Source: Clostridia bacterium (lineage in GTDB: Bacteria > Bacillota > Peptococcia > Peptococcales > BICA1-8). From it: DNA of 39,367 bases. The first letter of the stretch is position 1; every line of letters starts with the position of its first letter. The stretch covers positions 1-39,367 of the forward strand of contig JAAXZE010000075.1 in NCBI GenBank assembly GCA_012720075.1, given 5' to 3'. Below the pieces are notes generated by a model. The model was not told where the DNA came from and ran no database searches. It was given only the letters and a program-made list of their open reading frames with translations. The position numbers and the translations under genes were made by a program. This document shows positions 26,468 to 33,425 of this stretch, piece after piece.

Positions 26468-26680
26468 ATGGAATTAAGGGGCATGGAAAAGCTAAGCTTC
26501 CGCGAGCGACAGGTTGTTACCTTGAAAGAAACGGGCTGTTCCAATGAAGAAGTTGCCAAAAGATTAGGTCTTAGTGCCAGTACAGTTGCTACATTATATA
26601 ACAGGGCCCGCAATAAAGGTTATGAAGTGGTAATAATTGTTCCCGGCTCTGTTTTGGGATTAATGGAGGATGAAGAATGA
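26468..26680 (+). CDS. Small sigma-region-4/LuxR-type helix-turn-helix protein
   Basis: A 70-residue DNA-binding protein that is little more than one helix-turn-helix. KLSFRERQVVTLKETGCSNE then EVAKRLGLSASTVATLYNRA is the sigma-70 region 4/LuxR pattern, with the second helix at SASTVATLYNR. A short hydrophobic tail (VVIIVPGSVLGLM) follows. GAAGAGG favours the ATG at 26468 over the one at 26462. Its end overlaps the divIC start, so the two are co-translated. No matching gene lies at this site in B. subtilis. Function unknown; a local regulator or sigma-binding factor is possible. Confidence 0.75.
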   Translation: MELRGMEKLSFRERQVVTLKETGCSNEEVAKRLGLSASTVATLYNRARNKGYEVVIIVPGSVLGLMEDEE

Positions 26681-27033
26681 TGAATTCATCGCAAAAGGTA
26701 GCCAGTCTGTATAAAATCCAGCGGGAAAAAAGAAAACTTAATAAAAAAAGGAAATTTGCTTTTCCCAAACTTAGCAGGCTGCTTATTTATGGTCTCTTGG
26801 CTTATCTTGTTTTTACCTTTTCCCACGGCTTTTATCAAGCCTATCATTTAAAACAGGAAATCAAGGTTTTGGAAGCCAAGCTTTCCAAGGTAAAAGAGGA
26901 CAATATGACCTTAGAACAGGAACTGGAATACAGCCAGACTCCTGAGGCTATAGAAAAGATTGCCAGGGAAAAATTGGGGCTTATTAAGCCCGGGGAAACA
27001 GTAATTTTGCGGGCCAGGGAGGCCCAGCAATAA
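26677..27033 (+). CDS. divIC: Septum-formation protein DivIC/FtsB family
   Basis: A 118-residue bitopic membrane protein. It has a basic cytosolic N-terminus (about 1-33), one membrane helix (LLIYGLLAYLVFTFSHGF, about 34-51), then an extracellular leucine-zipper coiled coil (LKQEIKVLEAKLSKVKEDNM) and the conserved AREKLGLIKPGETVILRARE. DivIC forms the division complex with FtsL and DivIB. The start overlaps the stop of the small HTH gene. The position between yabQ and yabR is as in B. subtilis. Confidence 0.93.
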   Translation: MMNSSQKVASLYKIQREKRKLNKKRKFAFPKLSRLLIYGLLAYLVFTFSHGFYQAYHLKQEIKVLEAKLSKVKEDNMTLEQELEYSQTPEAIEKIAREKLGLIKPGETVILRAREAQQ

Positions 27034-27124
27034 AGAACGGTCAACCGGTTTTCAGAATAAGTTAGCGGGAGCCAAACCTTATTGGGCGGATAAAGGAAAC
27101 TTATGGTCAACAATAATTGGCATC

Positions 27125-27154
27125 TTGACATTTCTCCTTCCGGCTGGATATAAT
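27125..27154 (+). promoter_or_regulatory. Sigma-A promoter of yabR
   Basis: Perfect TTGACA (27125-27130), an 18-base spacer and perfect TATAAT (27149-27154), 37 bases before the yabR start. Confidence 0.85.
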
Positions 27155-27191
27155 GGATTATCGAAATAATAGGGGAGGATTTAATTTTAGT

Positions 27192-27542
27192 ATGTCCATT
27201 GCGAAAGGGCAAATAGTTGAAGGTGTTGTCACAGGGATTACCAAATTTGGAGCATTTGTTGAACTTCCTGGAGGAGTCACGGGTTTAGTTCACATTTCCG
27301 AGGTTGCTGATAGCTATGTCAAAGAGGTCGGTGATTATCTTAAAGAAAAGGATAAAGTAAAGGTTAAGGTAATAAACATCGATCCCAACGGTAAAATCGG
27401 TTTATCTATTCGGCAAGCCAAGGTTAAACCTGATATTTCTTTTGAAGAAAAGCTTAGCAAGTTTCTTAAGGACAGTGATGAAAAAATAGCTTCTCTTAAT
27501 AAGAACTTAAATTCCAAAAGGAGAAGTGGAAATAGATATTAG
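27192..27542 (+). CDS. yabR: S1-domain RNA-binding protein YabR
   Basis: A 116-residue protein with one S1 domain at residues ~1-75: KGQIVEGVVTGITKFGAFVE, LPGGVTGLVHISEVAD, and DPNGKIGLSIRQAK. The tail is charged (KLSKFLKDSDEKIASLNKN, then KRRSGNRY). It resembles the general stress S1 proteins (YabR/YugI). The ATG at 27192 gives the usual MSI start; the open frame runs 13 codons further up but overlaps the promoter. GGGGAGG is somewhat distant (about 12 bases). A terminator follows. Confidence 0.9.
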   Translation: MSIAKGQIVEGVVTGITKFGAFVELPGGVTGLVHISEVADSYVKEVGDYLKEKDKVKVKVINIDPNGKIGLSIRQAKVKPDISFEEKLSKFLKDSDEKIASLNKNLNSKRRSGNRY

Positions 27543-27547
27543 ACTAG

Positions 27548-27573
27548 AAAGCACCCCTTTAGGGTGCTTTTTT
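27548..27573 (+). terminator. Terminator of yabR
   Basis: AAAGCACCC/GGGTGCTTT with a CTTTA loop and T residues. Confidence 0.92.
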
Positions 27574-27602
27574 GGTATGCTCGATTCTGGGAGGGAATTA
27601 TG

Positions 27603-28487
27603 ATGCTTAATGCAGCTATAGATATCGGTACCAATAGTACAAGGCTGTTAATAGCCCGTTGTGAGCAGGACGGGATTTTTCCGGTGTATACCCAGTTGGA
27701 AACAACTCGTATAGGCCAAGGGGTGGGAGCTACCGGCTATATCAGTTCATTAGCTTTATCCCGGACGTTGAAATGCTTGGAAGTTTATATGGAAAAATGT
27801 CGGCAGTATAAGGTCCAAAAGGTGAGGATTGTAGCCACCAGCGCAGTCAGAGATGCCCTTAATAAAAAAGAAGTGGCTCAAAAGATATACGACATAACGG
27901 GTATAGAACCGGAGATTTTATCGGGGGAAAAGGAAGCGAAACTAAGTTATTTAGGTGCAATTGCTGATTTTGAGCCCCAATCGACAGAAAGACAAAAGGT
28001 GGTTTTGGATATCGGCGGAGGCAGCACCGAATTAATTTATTCCCAGGGCAAAGTTGTAAAAGCAAAAAGTGTAAATTTGGGGGCTGTTCGACTTTTTGAA
28101 AATCCCGATTTGCTTAAAGATATGTCTAAAATGCTTTATCAACTAATTCCGGAAAACCTGGTACAAAACTCCTTTTTAATAGGTGTGGGCGGGACGGTAA
28201 CATCCCTTGTGGCAATTAAATTAGGATTGGAAAAGTATGATCCTAATCTGGTCCATGGAAGTTTATTGAGCCTGGAAGATGTTAAAAATATTGGAAAAAT
28301 GCTAAAGAGCCTGAGCTTGACTGAACGGCAAAAGGTAAAGGGACTGCAACCGGAGCGGGCCGATATCATACCTTTCGGCATTATGATTTTAGAAAAAGTG
28401 ATGGAACTTTTAAAAGCTCCGGAGATTAGAGTAAGTGAAAAGGATATTTTATATGGTATGCTAAAAACCTTGGATGGGGAATGCTAA
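27603..28487 (+). CDS. Exopolyphosphatase/guanosine pentaphosphate phosphatase family protein
   Basis: A 294-residue Ppx/GppA ASKHA-fold phosphatase, which removes terminal phosphate from polyphosphate or pppGpp. AAIDIGTNSTRLLIARCEQD is the phosphate-1 loop, ATSAVRDALNK and GEKEAKLSYLGAI are family motifs, and VVLDIGGGSTELIYSQGK is the phosphate-2 loop. The C-terminal HD-like part of long Ppx proteins is missing, which is normal for this short ~300-residue class. CTGGGAGGGA precedes tandem ATG codons (27600 and 27603). Substrate preference cannot be read from sequence. Confidence 0.88.
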   Translation: MLNAAIDIGTNSTRLLIARCEQDGIFPVYTQLETTRIGQGVGATGYISSLALSRTLKCLEVYMEKCRQYKVQKVRIVATSAVRDALNKKEVAQKIYDITGIEPEILSGEKEAKLSYLGAIADFEPQSTERQKVVLDIGGGSTELIYSQGKVVKAKSVNLGAVRLFENPDLLKDMSKMLYQLIPENLVQNSFLIGVGGTVTSLVAIKLGLEKYDPNLVHGSLLSLEDVKNIGKMLKSLSLTERQKVKGLQPERADIIPFGIMILEKVMELLKAPEIRVSEKDILYGMLKTLDGEC

Positions 28488-28519
28488 TCTTAAACCGGAA
28501 TATTAAGGGAGGGTGTGTT

Positions 28520-28672
28520 ATGAGGTCAGACAATGTGGAAAAAAGCTATAAATGCAGCCAATGTGGGATGATGTTTACCGATCACGATAACAATTTAGAG
28601 TGTCCCTTTTGTCATCATCACTGTCAACCTGGTGAATGCGAAATAGTGTATGCGTCAAATGAAGATTACTAA
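28520..28672 (+). CDS. Small zinc-ribbon protein
   Basis: A 50-residue protein with a zinc-ribbon or rubredoxin-like arrangement: YKCSQCGMMFTDHDNNLECP then FCHHHCQPGECE. Two CxxC knuckles would bind one metal ion; the extra His and Cys cluster (HHHC) is unusual. The ATG at 28520 follows AAGGGAGGG; the upstream open frame overlaps the preceding gene. It probably shares a transcript with the Ppx/GppA gene. No function assigned. Confidence 0.75.
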   Translation: MRSDNVEKSYKCSQCGMMFTDHDNNLECPFCHHHCQPGECEIVYASNEDY

Positions 28673-28674
28673 TA

Positions 28675-29048
28675 AACGGCTTTTGCCGTTCTGACTGTCG
28701 ACAAAGTTATTAAAAGCTATTAATTAAAATGCAGCGAAAAGGCTAAGAGATTTATTATCAAGAGAAAAGCATTAGCGAGATTGAATAAAAAGAACGCAGG
28801 CGGCTGAGGAATAGAATTATCAATTGTTTGACCCGGCACTTAATTTAAACTATCAATTTTGTATCTTTTAAATAAAAATAATGAATAAAAATAAAAGAAT
28901 AATTAAGAACGTAACTATATTTTCAATTAAGTGCCGGGGAGTTTTGATAATTCCCGAAGCCACCGAGTTCATTCCTTATAATTGTTTGAGCTAGCTTTTC
29001 GTTGATAATAAATTTGTTTTGTCAACAAGCTGAACGGCTTTTGCCGTT
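28675..29048. repeat. 374-bp nested palindromic element (MITE-like or structured RNA)
   Basis: Three nested levels of inverted repeats. Outer tips: hairpins AACGGC-TTTT-GCCGTT at 28675-28690 and 29033-29048, each joined inward to TGTYGAC/GTCAACA-type sequence. Second level: ATTTATTATCAA (28750-28761) with TTGATAATAAAT (29002-29013), then AAAAGC (28765-28770) with GCTTTT (28994-28999). Third level: GAACGCAGGCGGCT region (28792-28805) with AGCCACCGAGTTC (28958-28970), AATTATCAA (28815-28823) with TTGATAATT (28944-28952), and CCCGGCACTTAATT (28832-28845) with AATTAAGTGCCGGG (28925-28938). The centre is AT-rich without a gene. The right tip is followed by seven T residues and would terminate transcription. 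Confidence 0.75.
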
Positions 29049-29056
29049 ATTTTTTT
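29033..29056 (+). terminator. Terminator at the right tip of the palindromic element
   Basis: AACGGC/GCCGTT with a TTTT loop followed by ATTTTTTT. The left tip has the same stem but no T run on either side that would make a good terminator. Confidence 0.7.
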
Positions 29057-29117
29057 GTCACTGATTTGGGGTCCTTTTCATATCATATTATGGATTAATG
29101 AAAAGGAGTGTGAAAAA

Positions 29118-30395
29118 ATGTACCGCCCTGATCATTTGCAAAATATTGCTTATGTCTGGAGTAATACCGAAGGCTTAGTGGGTGATGACATAACCTTTTT
29201 AGTGGCAAGGGCTCTGATTAAATTAGAACAAGAAAGGCAAGGGATAGAAAAAGTTGTTGAAATCAGCGGAAGGAATGTAATTGACGCTGTTTCATGGTAC
29301 GAATATCCTAGAACGGTCCAAGGCCAATTATTAGTGGATTTGCATTTGGAATCAGCCGGTAAAGGAGAAAAAACCAAGTTTTATAAACTGGCTTTGCCTT
29401 ATCGAGCACCTATTAAATCTTTTCGGTTAGGAGAATTAAACCCCGAAGTAAAATTTGTGCATGCCAAGAAAATGGGGGGCGATAGTCTTTTAATAGAGGG
29501 GATAATTTGTCTAACCTGTTTGGGATATTTGCCTTGGCGGGGGAAAAAAAGTAATATAGGCGGTGCTTTTACAGATAGCAGCATAATAAAGCTGAATAGT
29601 TTATTGCCGGAAATAAAGGAAATGGTTTGCACTCAAATAAAGTTCAATCCCTTTGGTTATAGCATAAAGGATAATATTTTAAGTCTCAGAGGTTGGAAAG
29701 AAATCCATCTAATGTATATTGCCCAGGAAAGTAGAGGGGAAAGGATAGTGGTCACCCATCAAAACGAGCCTTTTGCCAAAGAAATAGAATTGAACGGTGA
29801 TCTGCGCTCTTTAAGCTATTGGGAAATTAATAATGAAAAAACGGAAAATTATGTCTTAGGGTCCAGGGAAGTTAAAGTGGTAGGCAATTTCCGGATTTCG
29901 GGCCAATCGGTGCCGGGAATGCCGGCAAACAGCCAGACCGGTGAAATACTAAAAAGCATCAAAGAAATGACCAAGATTATAAAAAATAAGCAAAAAAACA
30001 CCCCGGAAGGAAAATTAAATGAAGACAGAAAAACTGAGGAACTTATAAATAATCCTCCGGAGGAAATGAGGGAAGAGCCCATGGTTAGTCTGCCGGAGAA
30101 CTCGATAGATGAAATTGAGCGGGCTTCTGAGAGCGAAACTCCCGAAAGGGAAGCACCCCAGGCAACCGAGGAAGAAATTAGCGCTGAAAGGGAGCAGGAA
30201 TCGTCTCCGGAAGAGGAAAAGGAAGCAGTACCTCTAGTACCTCTGCTGTTGGAGGAAAAGAAAGAAAAAGTAATTGAAAAAGATTTAGAAGAAGAAAAAA
30301 CGGAGCTTACTTCGGATAATAAAGAAGGCACTATAATACCACGGCAATCCAAAAGGGAAAAGCTAAGTAAATATATGCGACCCTTAAAAAGTTGA
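29118..30395 (+). CDS. Uncharacterised protein with beta-rich N-terminal part and long acidic tail
   Basis: A 425-residue protein I do not recognise with certainty. Residues ~1-275 look folded and beta-rich, with FYKLALPYRAPIKSFRLGEL then KKMGGDSLLIEGIICLTCLG, which faintly resembles spore-coat morphogenetic SPOCS-type domains (as in SipL or SpoVID). From ~280 onward it is low-complexity, very rich in Glu, Ser and Pro (SETPEREAPQATEEEISAE), ending in a basic REKLSKYMRPLKS. There is no signal peptide or membrane segment. AAAAGGAGTG lies before the ATG at 29118. Position directly before spoIIE and the domain hint suggest a spore-coat or sporulation role; this is inference. Confidence 0.6.
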   Translation: MYRPDHLQNIAYVWSNTEGLVGDDITFLVARALIKLEQERQGIEKVVEISGRNVIDAVSWYEYPRTVQGQLLVDLHLESAGKGEKTKFYKLALPYRAPIKSFRLGELNPEVKFVHAKKMGGDSLLIEGIICLTCLGYLPWRGKKSNIGGAFTDSSIIKLNSLLPEIKEMVCTQIKFNPFGYSIKDNILSLRGWKEIHLMYIAQESRGERIVVTHQNEPFAKEIELNGDLRSLSYWEINNEKTENYVLGSREVKVVGNFRISGQSVPGMPANSQTGEILKSIKEMTKIIKNKQKNTPEGKLNEDRKTEELINNPPEEMREEPMVSLPENSIDEIERASESETPEREAPQATEEEISAEREQESSPEEEKEAVPLVPLLLEEKKEKVIEKDLEEEKTELTSDNKEGTIIPRQSKREKLSKYMRPLKS

Positions 30396-30419
30396 GTTTG
30401 TTAGTGTGTGAGTGTAAGA

Positions 30420-30592
30420 TTAATTGAGAATTGAGAATGGAGAGTTGAGAATTATTTTTAAGGTATCTATTCTGTGACGTTCAATTCCCTTTCTAGTTCT
30501 TCCAACATTGCAACTTTTCCATTACGAAAACTGATGTCACGATGATACGATGTCGCGTTTAACCTTAACCTAGCGCAGTGAAACCTTAACCT
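30420..30592 (+). repeat. Mosaic intergenic repeat, copy A
   Basis: Four blocks. The first is a 7-base-period tandem run built from GAATTGA/GAATGGA (30420-30453). The second is CCCTTTCTAGTTCTTCCA (30487-30504). The third is GATGTCACGATGATACGATG (30533-30552). The fourth is AACCTTAACCTAGCGCAGTG, then AAACCTTAACCT (30560-30591). The same blocks occur in the same order, on the other strand, at 37397-37616. No gene is seen in it. Confidence 0.8.
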
Positions 30593-30917
30593 GTTTTTGT
30601 ATAACTGTAGAACGGCAGAACAGTAGCACTGTAGTTTCGGAGCAAAGCTCCTAAATATAAACTTTTTTCGACACGGTTAAAGGGAGGTTAATGCCTTCCT
30701 TTTTCATTTGCAAGCAGAAACGCTTTGCGGTGGGATTAAAAAAAATCCATAAGGCATAAGAAATGATGACATTATTTTTACCGTTTCTCAAACCCGAAAA
30801 CCGGAACTAATAAATGGTCCGTTTTTTTAAAGTAATACTTCAAGATATTTCAAAGGTTAAAATTTTGTAGCTGTTGTAAATCTATGGGGTAAAGTTTCTA
30901 AAAATTACCTACCTCTT
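30593..30917. other. Intergenic region upstream of spoIIE
   Basis: No gene. It contains small hairpins (ACAGT/ACTGT near 30622-30634, GGAGC/GCTCC near 30640-30651), a terminator-like stem AAAGGGAGG/CCTTCCTTT at 30679-30704, TTCGACA (30667-30673, an exact Spo0A-box core on the minus strand) and a weak terminator-like stem near 30797-30828. The Spo0A-box core is about 245 bases from the promoter, so its role is doubtful. Confidence 0.45.
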
Positions 30918-30950
30918 TTGACAAAATATTCCAACAACATGAATTATAAT
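30918..30950 (+). promoter_or_regulatory. Sigma-A promoter of spoIIE with a 21-bp spacer
   Basis: Perfect TTGACA (30918-30923) and perfect TATAAT (30945-30950), but 21 bases apart where 17 is normal. The B. subtilis spoIIE and spoIIG promoters have this same abnormal spacing and need Spo0A-P to be active. TTTTGACAAAA over the -35 is one base off a Spo0A box on the minus strand. Confidence 0.8.
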
Positions 30951-30989
30951 ATAGGTCAGCACTATCTGTTTGCAAAAGAGGGTGGAGCA

Positions 30990-33326
30990 ATGTTAGGCAA
31001 ATTGGCGACAAAACAACAAAAGGCTACGGTAACTATAACCGGGGGTTTTAGGTGGGAAAATATTGTCTTTGGGGTAATGGGTTGTGTTCTGTCGCAAGCG
31101 GTAATAATGGGGGAAATACGACCTTTTGGGCCGGCTTTATTAGGGGCTGTCTCGGTTTGGGATAAGCAAAAACGATGGTGGGTTTTGGCCGGTACCATTT
31201 TAGGCACTTTGTTGACCGGCGACGGAATGGCGATGATCTCCAATATTTTAGTATATTTTCTCATTTTCGGTGCTCTCTATAAAATCTTTTTGGTAAATCA
31301 CCAGCAATGGCTCATTGTGTCCGGATTGGTTATGGCCATTGTTTTAATAACAAAAGGTATTTTTATTATATTTGGACAAGGCCCCCTTTACGGATGGGTT
31401 GCCACGGCTTTTGAAAGTTTATTTGCCGGTTTAATTACCATGGTTACTTTGACCAGTTTAGGCGCCTGGGAAAAAAGGAATCAAAACATCCAACTGGCAA
31501 TTGAAGATAAAATCAGCTGTTTTGTAATGGGTTTGGGTGTTCTTTTGGGATTAAGTGATTTATACTTGGCGTCTCTCAATATCCAAAGTTTTGTGTCAAG
31601 AACGGCCGTATTATTAGGAGCCTTTTACGGTGGCCCGGGAGGGGCGGCGGCTATTGGGACATTGGTAGGCTTAGTTCCCAGCATGGGCGGTAAAATAAGT
31701 ACTGCCAGCATCGGTTTTTATGCCTTAGCCGGTTTATTGGGCGGTATTTTTAAAGGCCTGGGAAGACTGGGTATTTTAATTGGTTTTGCCTTGGGCAATT
31801 TAATGCTTTCAATGTATTTTTTCGGTCAGGAAGAGGTGGTCCTTTCCTTATTGGAAACTACACTGGCCGGTGCGGTTTTTTTGTTAATTCCACAGAAATA
31901 CCTGGTTGTTGAAAAAGAAGTCCTTGCTGCTCATTATCCACCTGGTATAGAAGAAGGCGCAAGGAAATTAGAACATATGGCCCAGGTATTTAACGAGCTT
32001 AGTAAAGCTTTTGTTCCCGTTACTGCCGTTTTAGAAGAGGATGGGCAGGAAAAAAACCCCTTAACTCTAATGTTGCATGAAGTTTCCGGTCAGGTTTGTC
32101 AGCGTTGCGTCCATAGCTCAACGTGCTGGGACAAGGATTTCCCAAAAACTTACCGTTCCATGGTGGACGTATTTTCTAAAGCTGAAGCAACCAATCGCAT
32201 CGCAGAACACTATTTTTCACTGGATATTCAAAGGAGGTGCATGCGACTCAGGGAGTTAAGCACCGCTTTAATGTACCAATTAAAACTTTATAAACAAGAA
32301 AAAAAATATCAGGACAAGCTTATCAGTTCCCAGCAGTTGGTAGCCCAGCAGCTGGCCGGAATGGCTGAGATGGTTAAAGGTTTTGCCCAGGAATTAAGAT
32401 TAAGAGAAACAAAGGATGAGGAGCTGGCTCAATACCTAAAAGAATATCTGGTGGATGATAATATAAAAGTCCAGAATATTAATGTAATTGAAACAACCGG
32501 GGGAGATAAGGAAATTATCATAGTCCAAAAGGCATGCCCTGAGCAAAACTGGTGCCACCAGTTTATCGCTCCTAAAGTTTCGCAAATTTTGGACCGCACT
32601 TATACAGTAAGAGAAACCCATTGTCCAACGGCCGGCAATAAAACCTGTACTTATCATTTGAATCCTAATAAAACCTATTCAGTTACTACCGGTGTTGCCA
32701 TGGCTATCAAAGAAGGCAGCCATGTATCCGGCGATTCCTGGACTTTTATCAATCTTGCCAACCGCAAATTTGTCATGGTTTTAAGCGACGGCATGGGCGC
32801 CGGACCTAGAGCTTCCCGGGAAAGCGCCACTGCCATCAATCTTTTGGAACAGCTCTTGGGAGCCGGGTTGAGCATAAAAATGGCTGTCGATACCGTCAAT
32901 TCGGTATTGTATTTGCGGTCGGGCGAAGAAATCTTTACCACCATAGATTTGACGGTTATCAACGAAGTTACTGGAACAGCGGAATTTATCAAAGTTGGGG
33001 CGTCCCCCTCCTTCATTAAAAGGCGAACCCAGGTTCAAGCTGTGAAGGCCAAAACTCTACCGGTCGGAGTTTTCCAACAGGTTGAAGCGGAAACTTTTGT
33101 TTGTCCCGTACAGGTAGGGGATCTGATTATTAATATGAGTGACGGTGTATTTGAAGTTATAGACGGCAATATCGATGATTGGTGCCGGGTTATTCAGGCT
33201 TTACCCCAGGAAGACCCACAAAACATAGCCAATTACCTGATAGAACTGGCCCGAAATACCTTGCAAGGGAAAATTAAGGATGATTTGACGGTTTTAGTGG
33301 CCCGTATTGATTATAAAGCGGATTAA
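30990..33326 (+). CDS. spoIIE: Stage II sporulation protein E (PP2C phosphatase)
   Basis: A 778-residue SpoIIE, the membrane serine phosphatase that dephosphorylates SpoIIAA at the asymmetric septum and so activates sigma-F. About ten membrane helices occupy residues ~30-310. A central regulatory and FtsZ-linked region follows. The C-terminal PP2C domain begins near 565 and shows VLSDGMGAGPRASRESATAI (about 597-616) and LIINMSDGVFEVIDG (about 711-725), with the two metal-binding Asp residues in SDGMG and SDG. The ATG at 30990 follows GAGGGTGGAG. Slightly shorter than B. subtilis SpoIIE (827). Confidence 0.96.
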   Translation: MLGKLATKQQKATVTITGGFRWENIVFGVMGCVLSQAVIMGEIRPFGPALLGAVSVWDKQKRWWVLAGTILGTLLTGDGMAMISNILVYFLIFGALYKIFLVNHQQWLIVSGLVMAIVLITKGIFIIFGQGPLYGWVATAFESLFAGLITMVTLTSLGAWEKRNQNIQLAIEDKISCFVMGLGVLLGLSDLYLASLNIQSFVSRTAVLLGAFYGGPGGAAAIGTLVGLVPSMGGKISTASIGFYALAGLLGGIFKGLGRLGILIGFALGNLMLSMYFFGQEEVVLSLLETTLAGAVFLLIPQKYLVVEKEVLAAHYPPGIEEGARKLEHMAQVFNELSKAFVPVTAVLEEDGQEKNPLTLMLHEVSGQVCQRCVHSSTCWDKDFPKTYRSMVDVFSKAEATNRIAEHYFSLDIQRRCMRLRELSTALMYQLKLYKQEKKYQDKLISSQQLVAQQLAGMAEMVKGFAQELRLRETKDEELAQYLKEYLVDDNIKVQNINVIETTGGDKEIIIVQKACPEQNWCHQFIAPKVSQILDRTYTVRETHCPTAGNKTCTYHLNPNKTYSVTTGVAMAIKEGSHVSGDSWTFINLANRKFVMVLSDGMGAGPRASRESATAINLLEQLLGAGLSIKMAVDTVNSVLYLRSGEEIFTTIDLTVINEVTGTAEFIKVGASPSFIKRRTQVQAVKAKTLPVGVFQQVEAETFVCPVQVGDLIINMSDGVFEVIDGNIDDWCRVIQALPQEDPQNIANYLIELARNTLQGKIKDDLTVLVARIDYKAD

Positions 33327-33358
33327 ATGGTGAAAATTTAAGCAGGAGAAATGTAAAA

Positions 33359-33387
33359 GGCTACAGAAATAATCTGTAGTCTTTTTT
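33359..33387 (+). terminator. Terminator of spoIIE
   Basis: GGCTACAGA/TCTGTAGTC with an AATAA loop and six T residues. Confidence 0.88.
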
Positions 33388-33425
33388 AATCATAATCTTA
33401 ACCTGAGTATACTGAGGGAGAAAAA

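Noticed and set aside
27034-27056. Terminator after divIC (CGGT/ACCG)
   Set aside because: The loop would have two bases and the stem four; too weak to call.
28675-29048. 6S RNA, SRP RNA or tmRNA for the long palindrome
   Set aside because: I could not find the conserved features of those RNAs, the centre is loose and AT-rich, and a second partial copy exists in the window.
30420-30453. CRISPR array for the GAATTGA run
   Set aside because: The unit is 7 bases with no spacers; it is a short tandem repeat. No cas genes are present.
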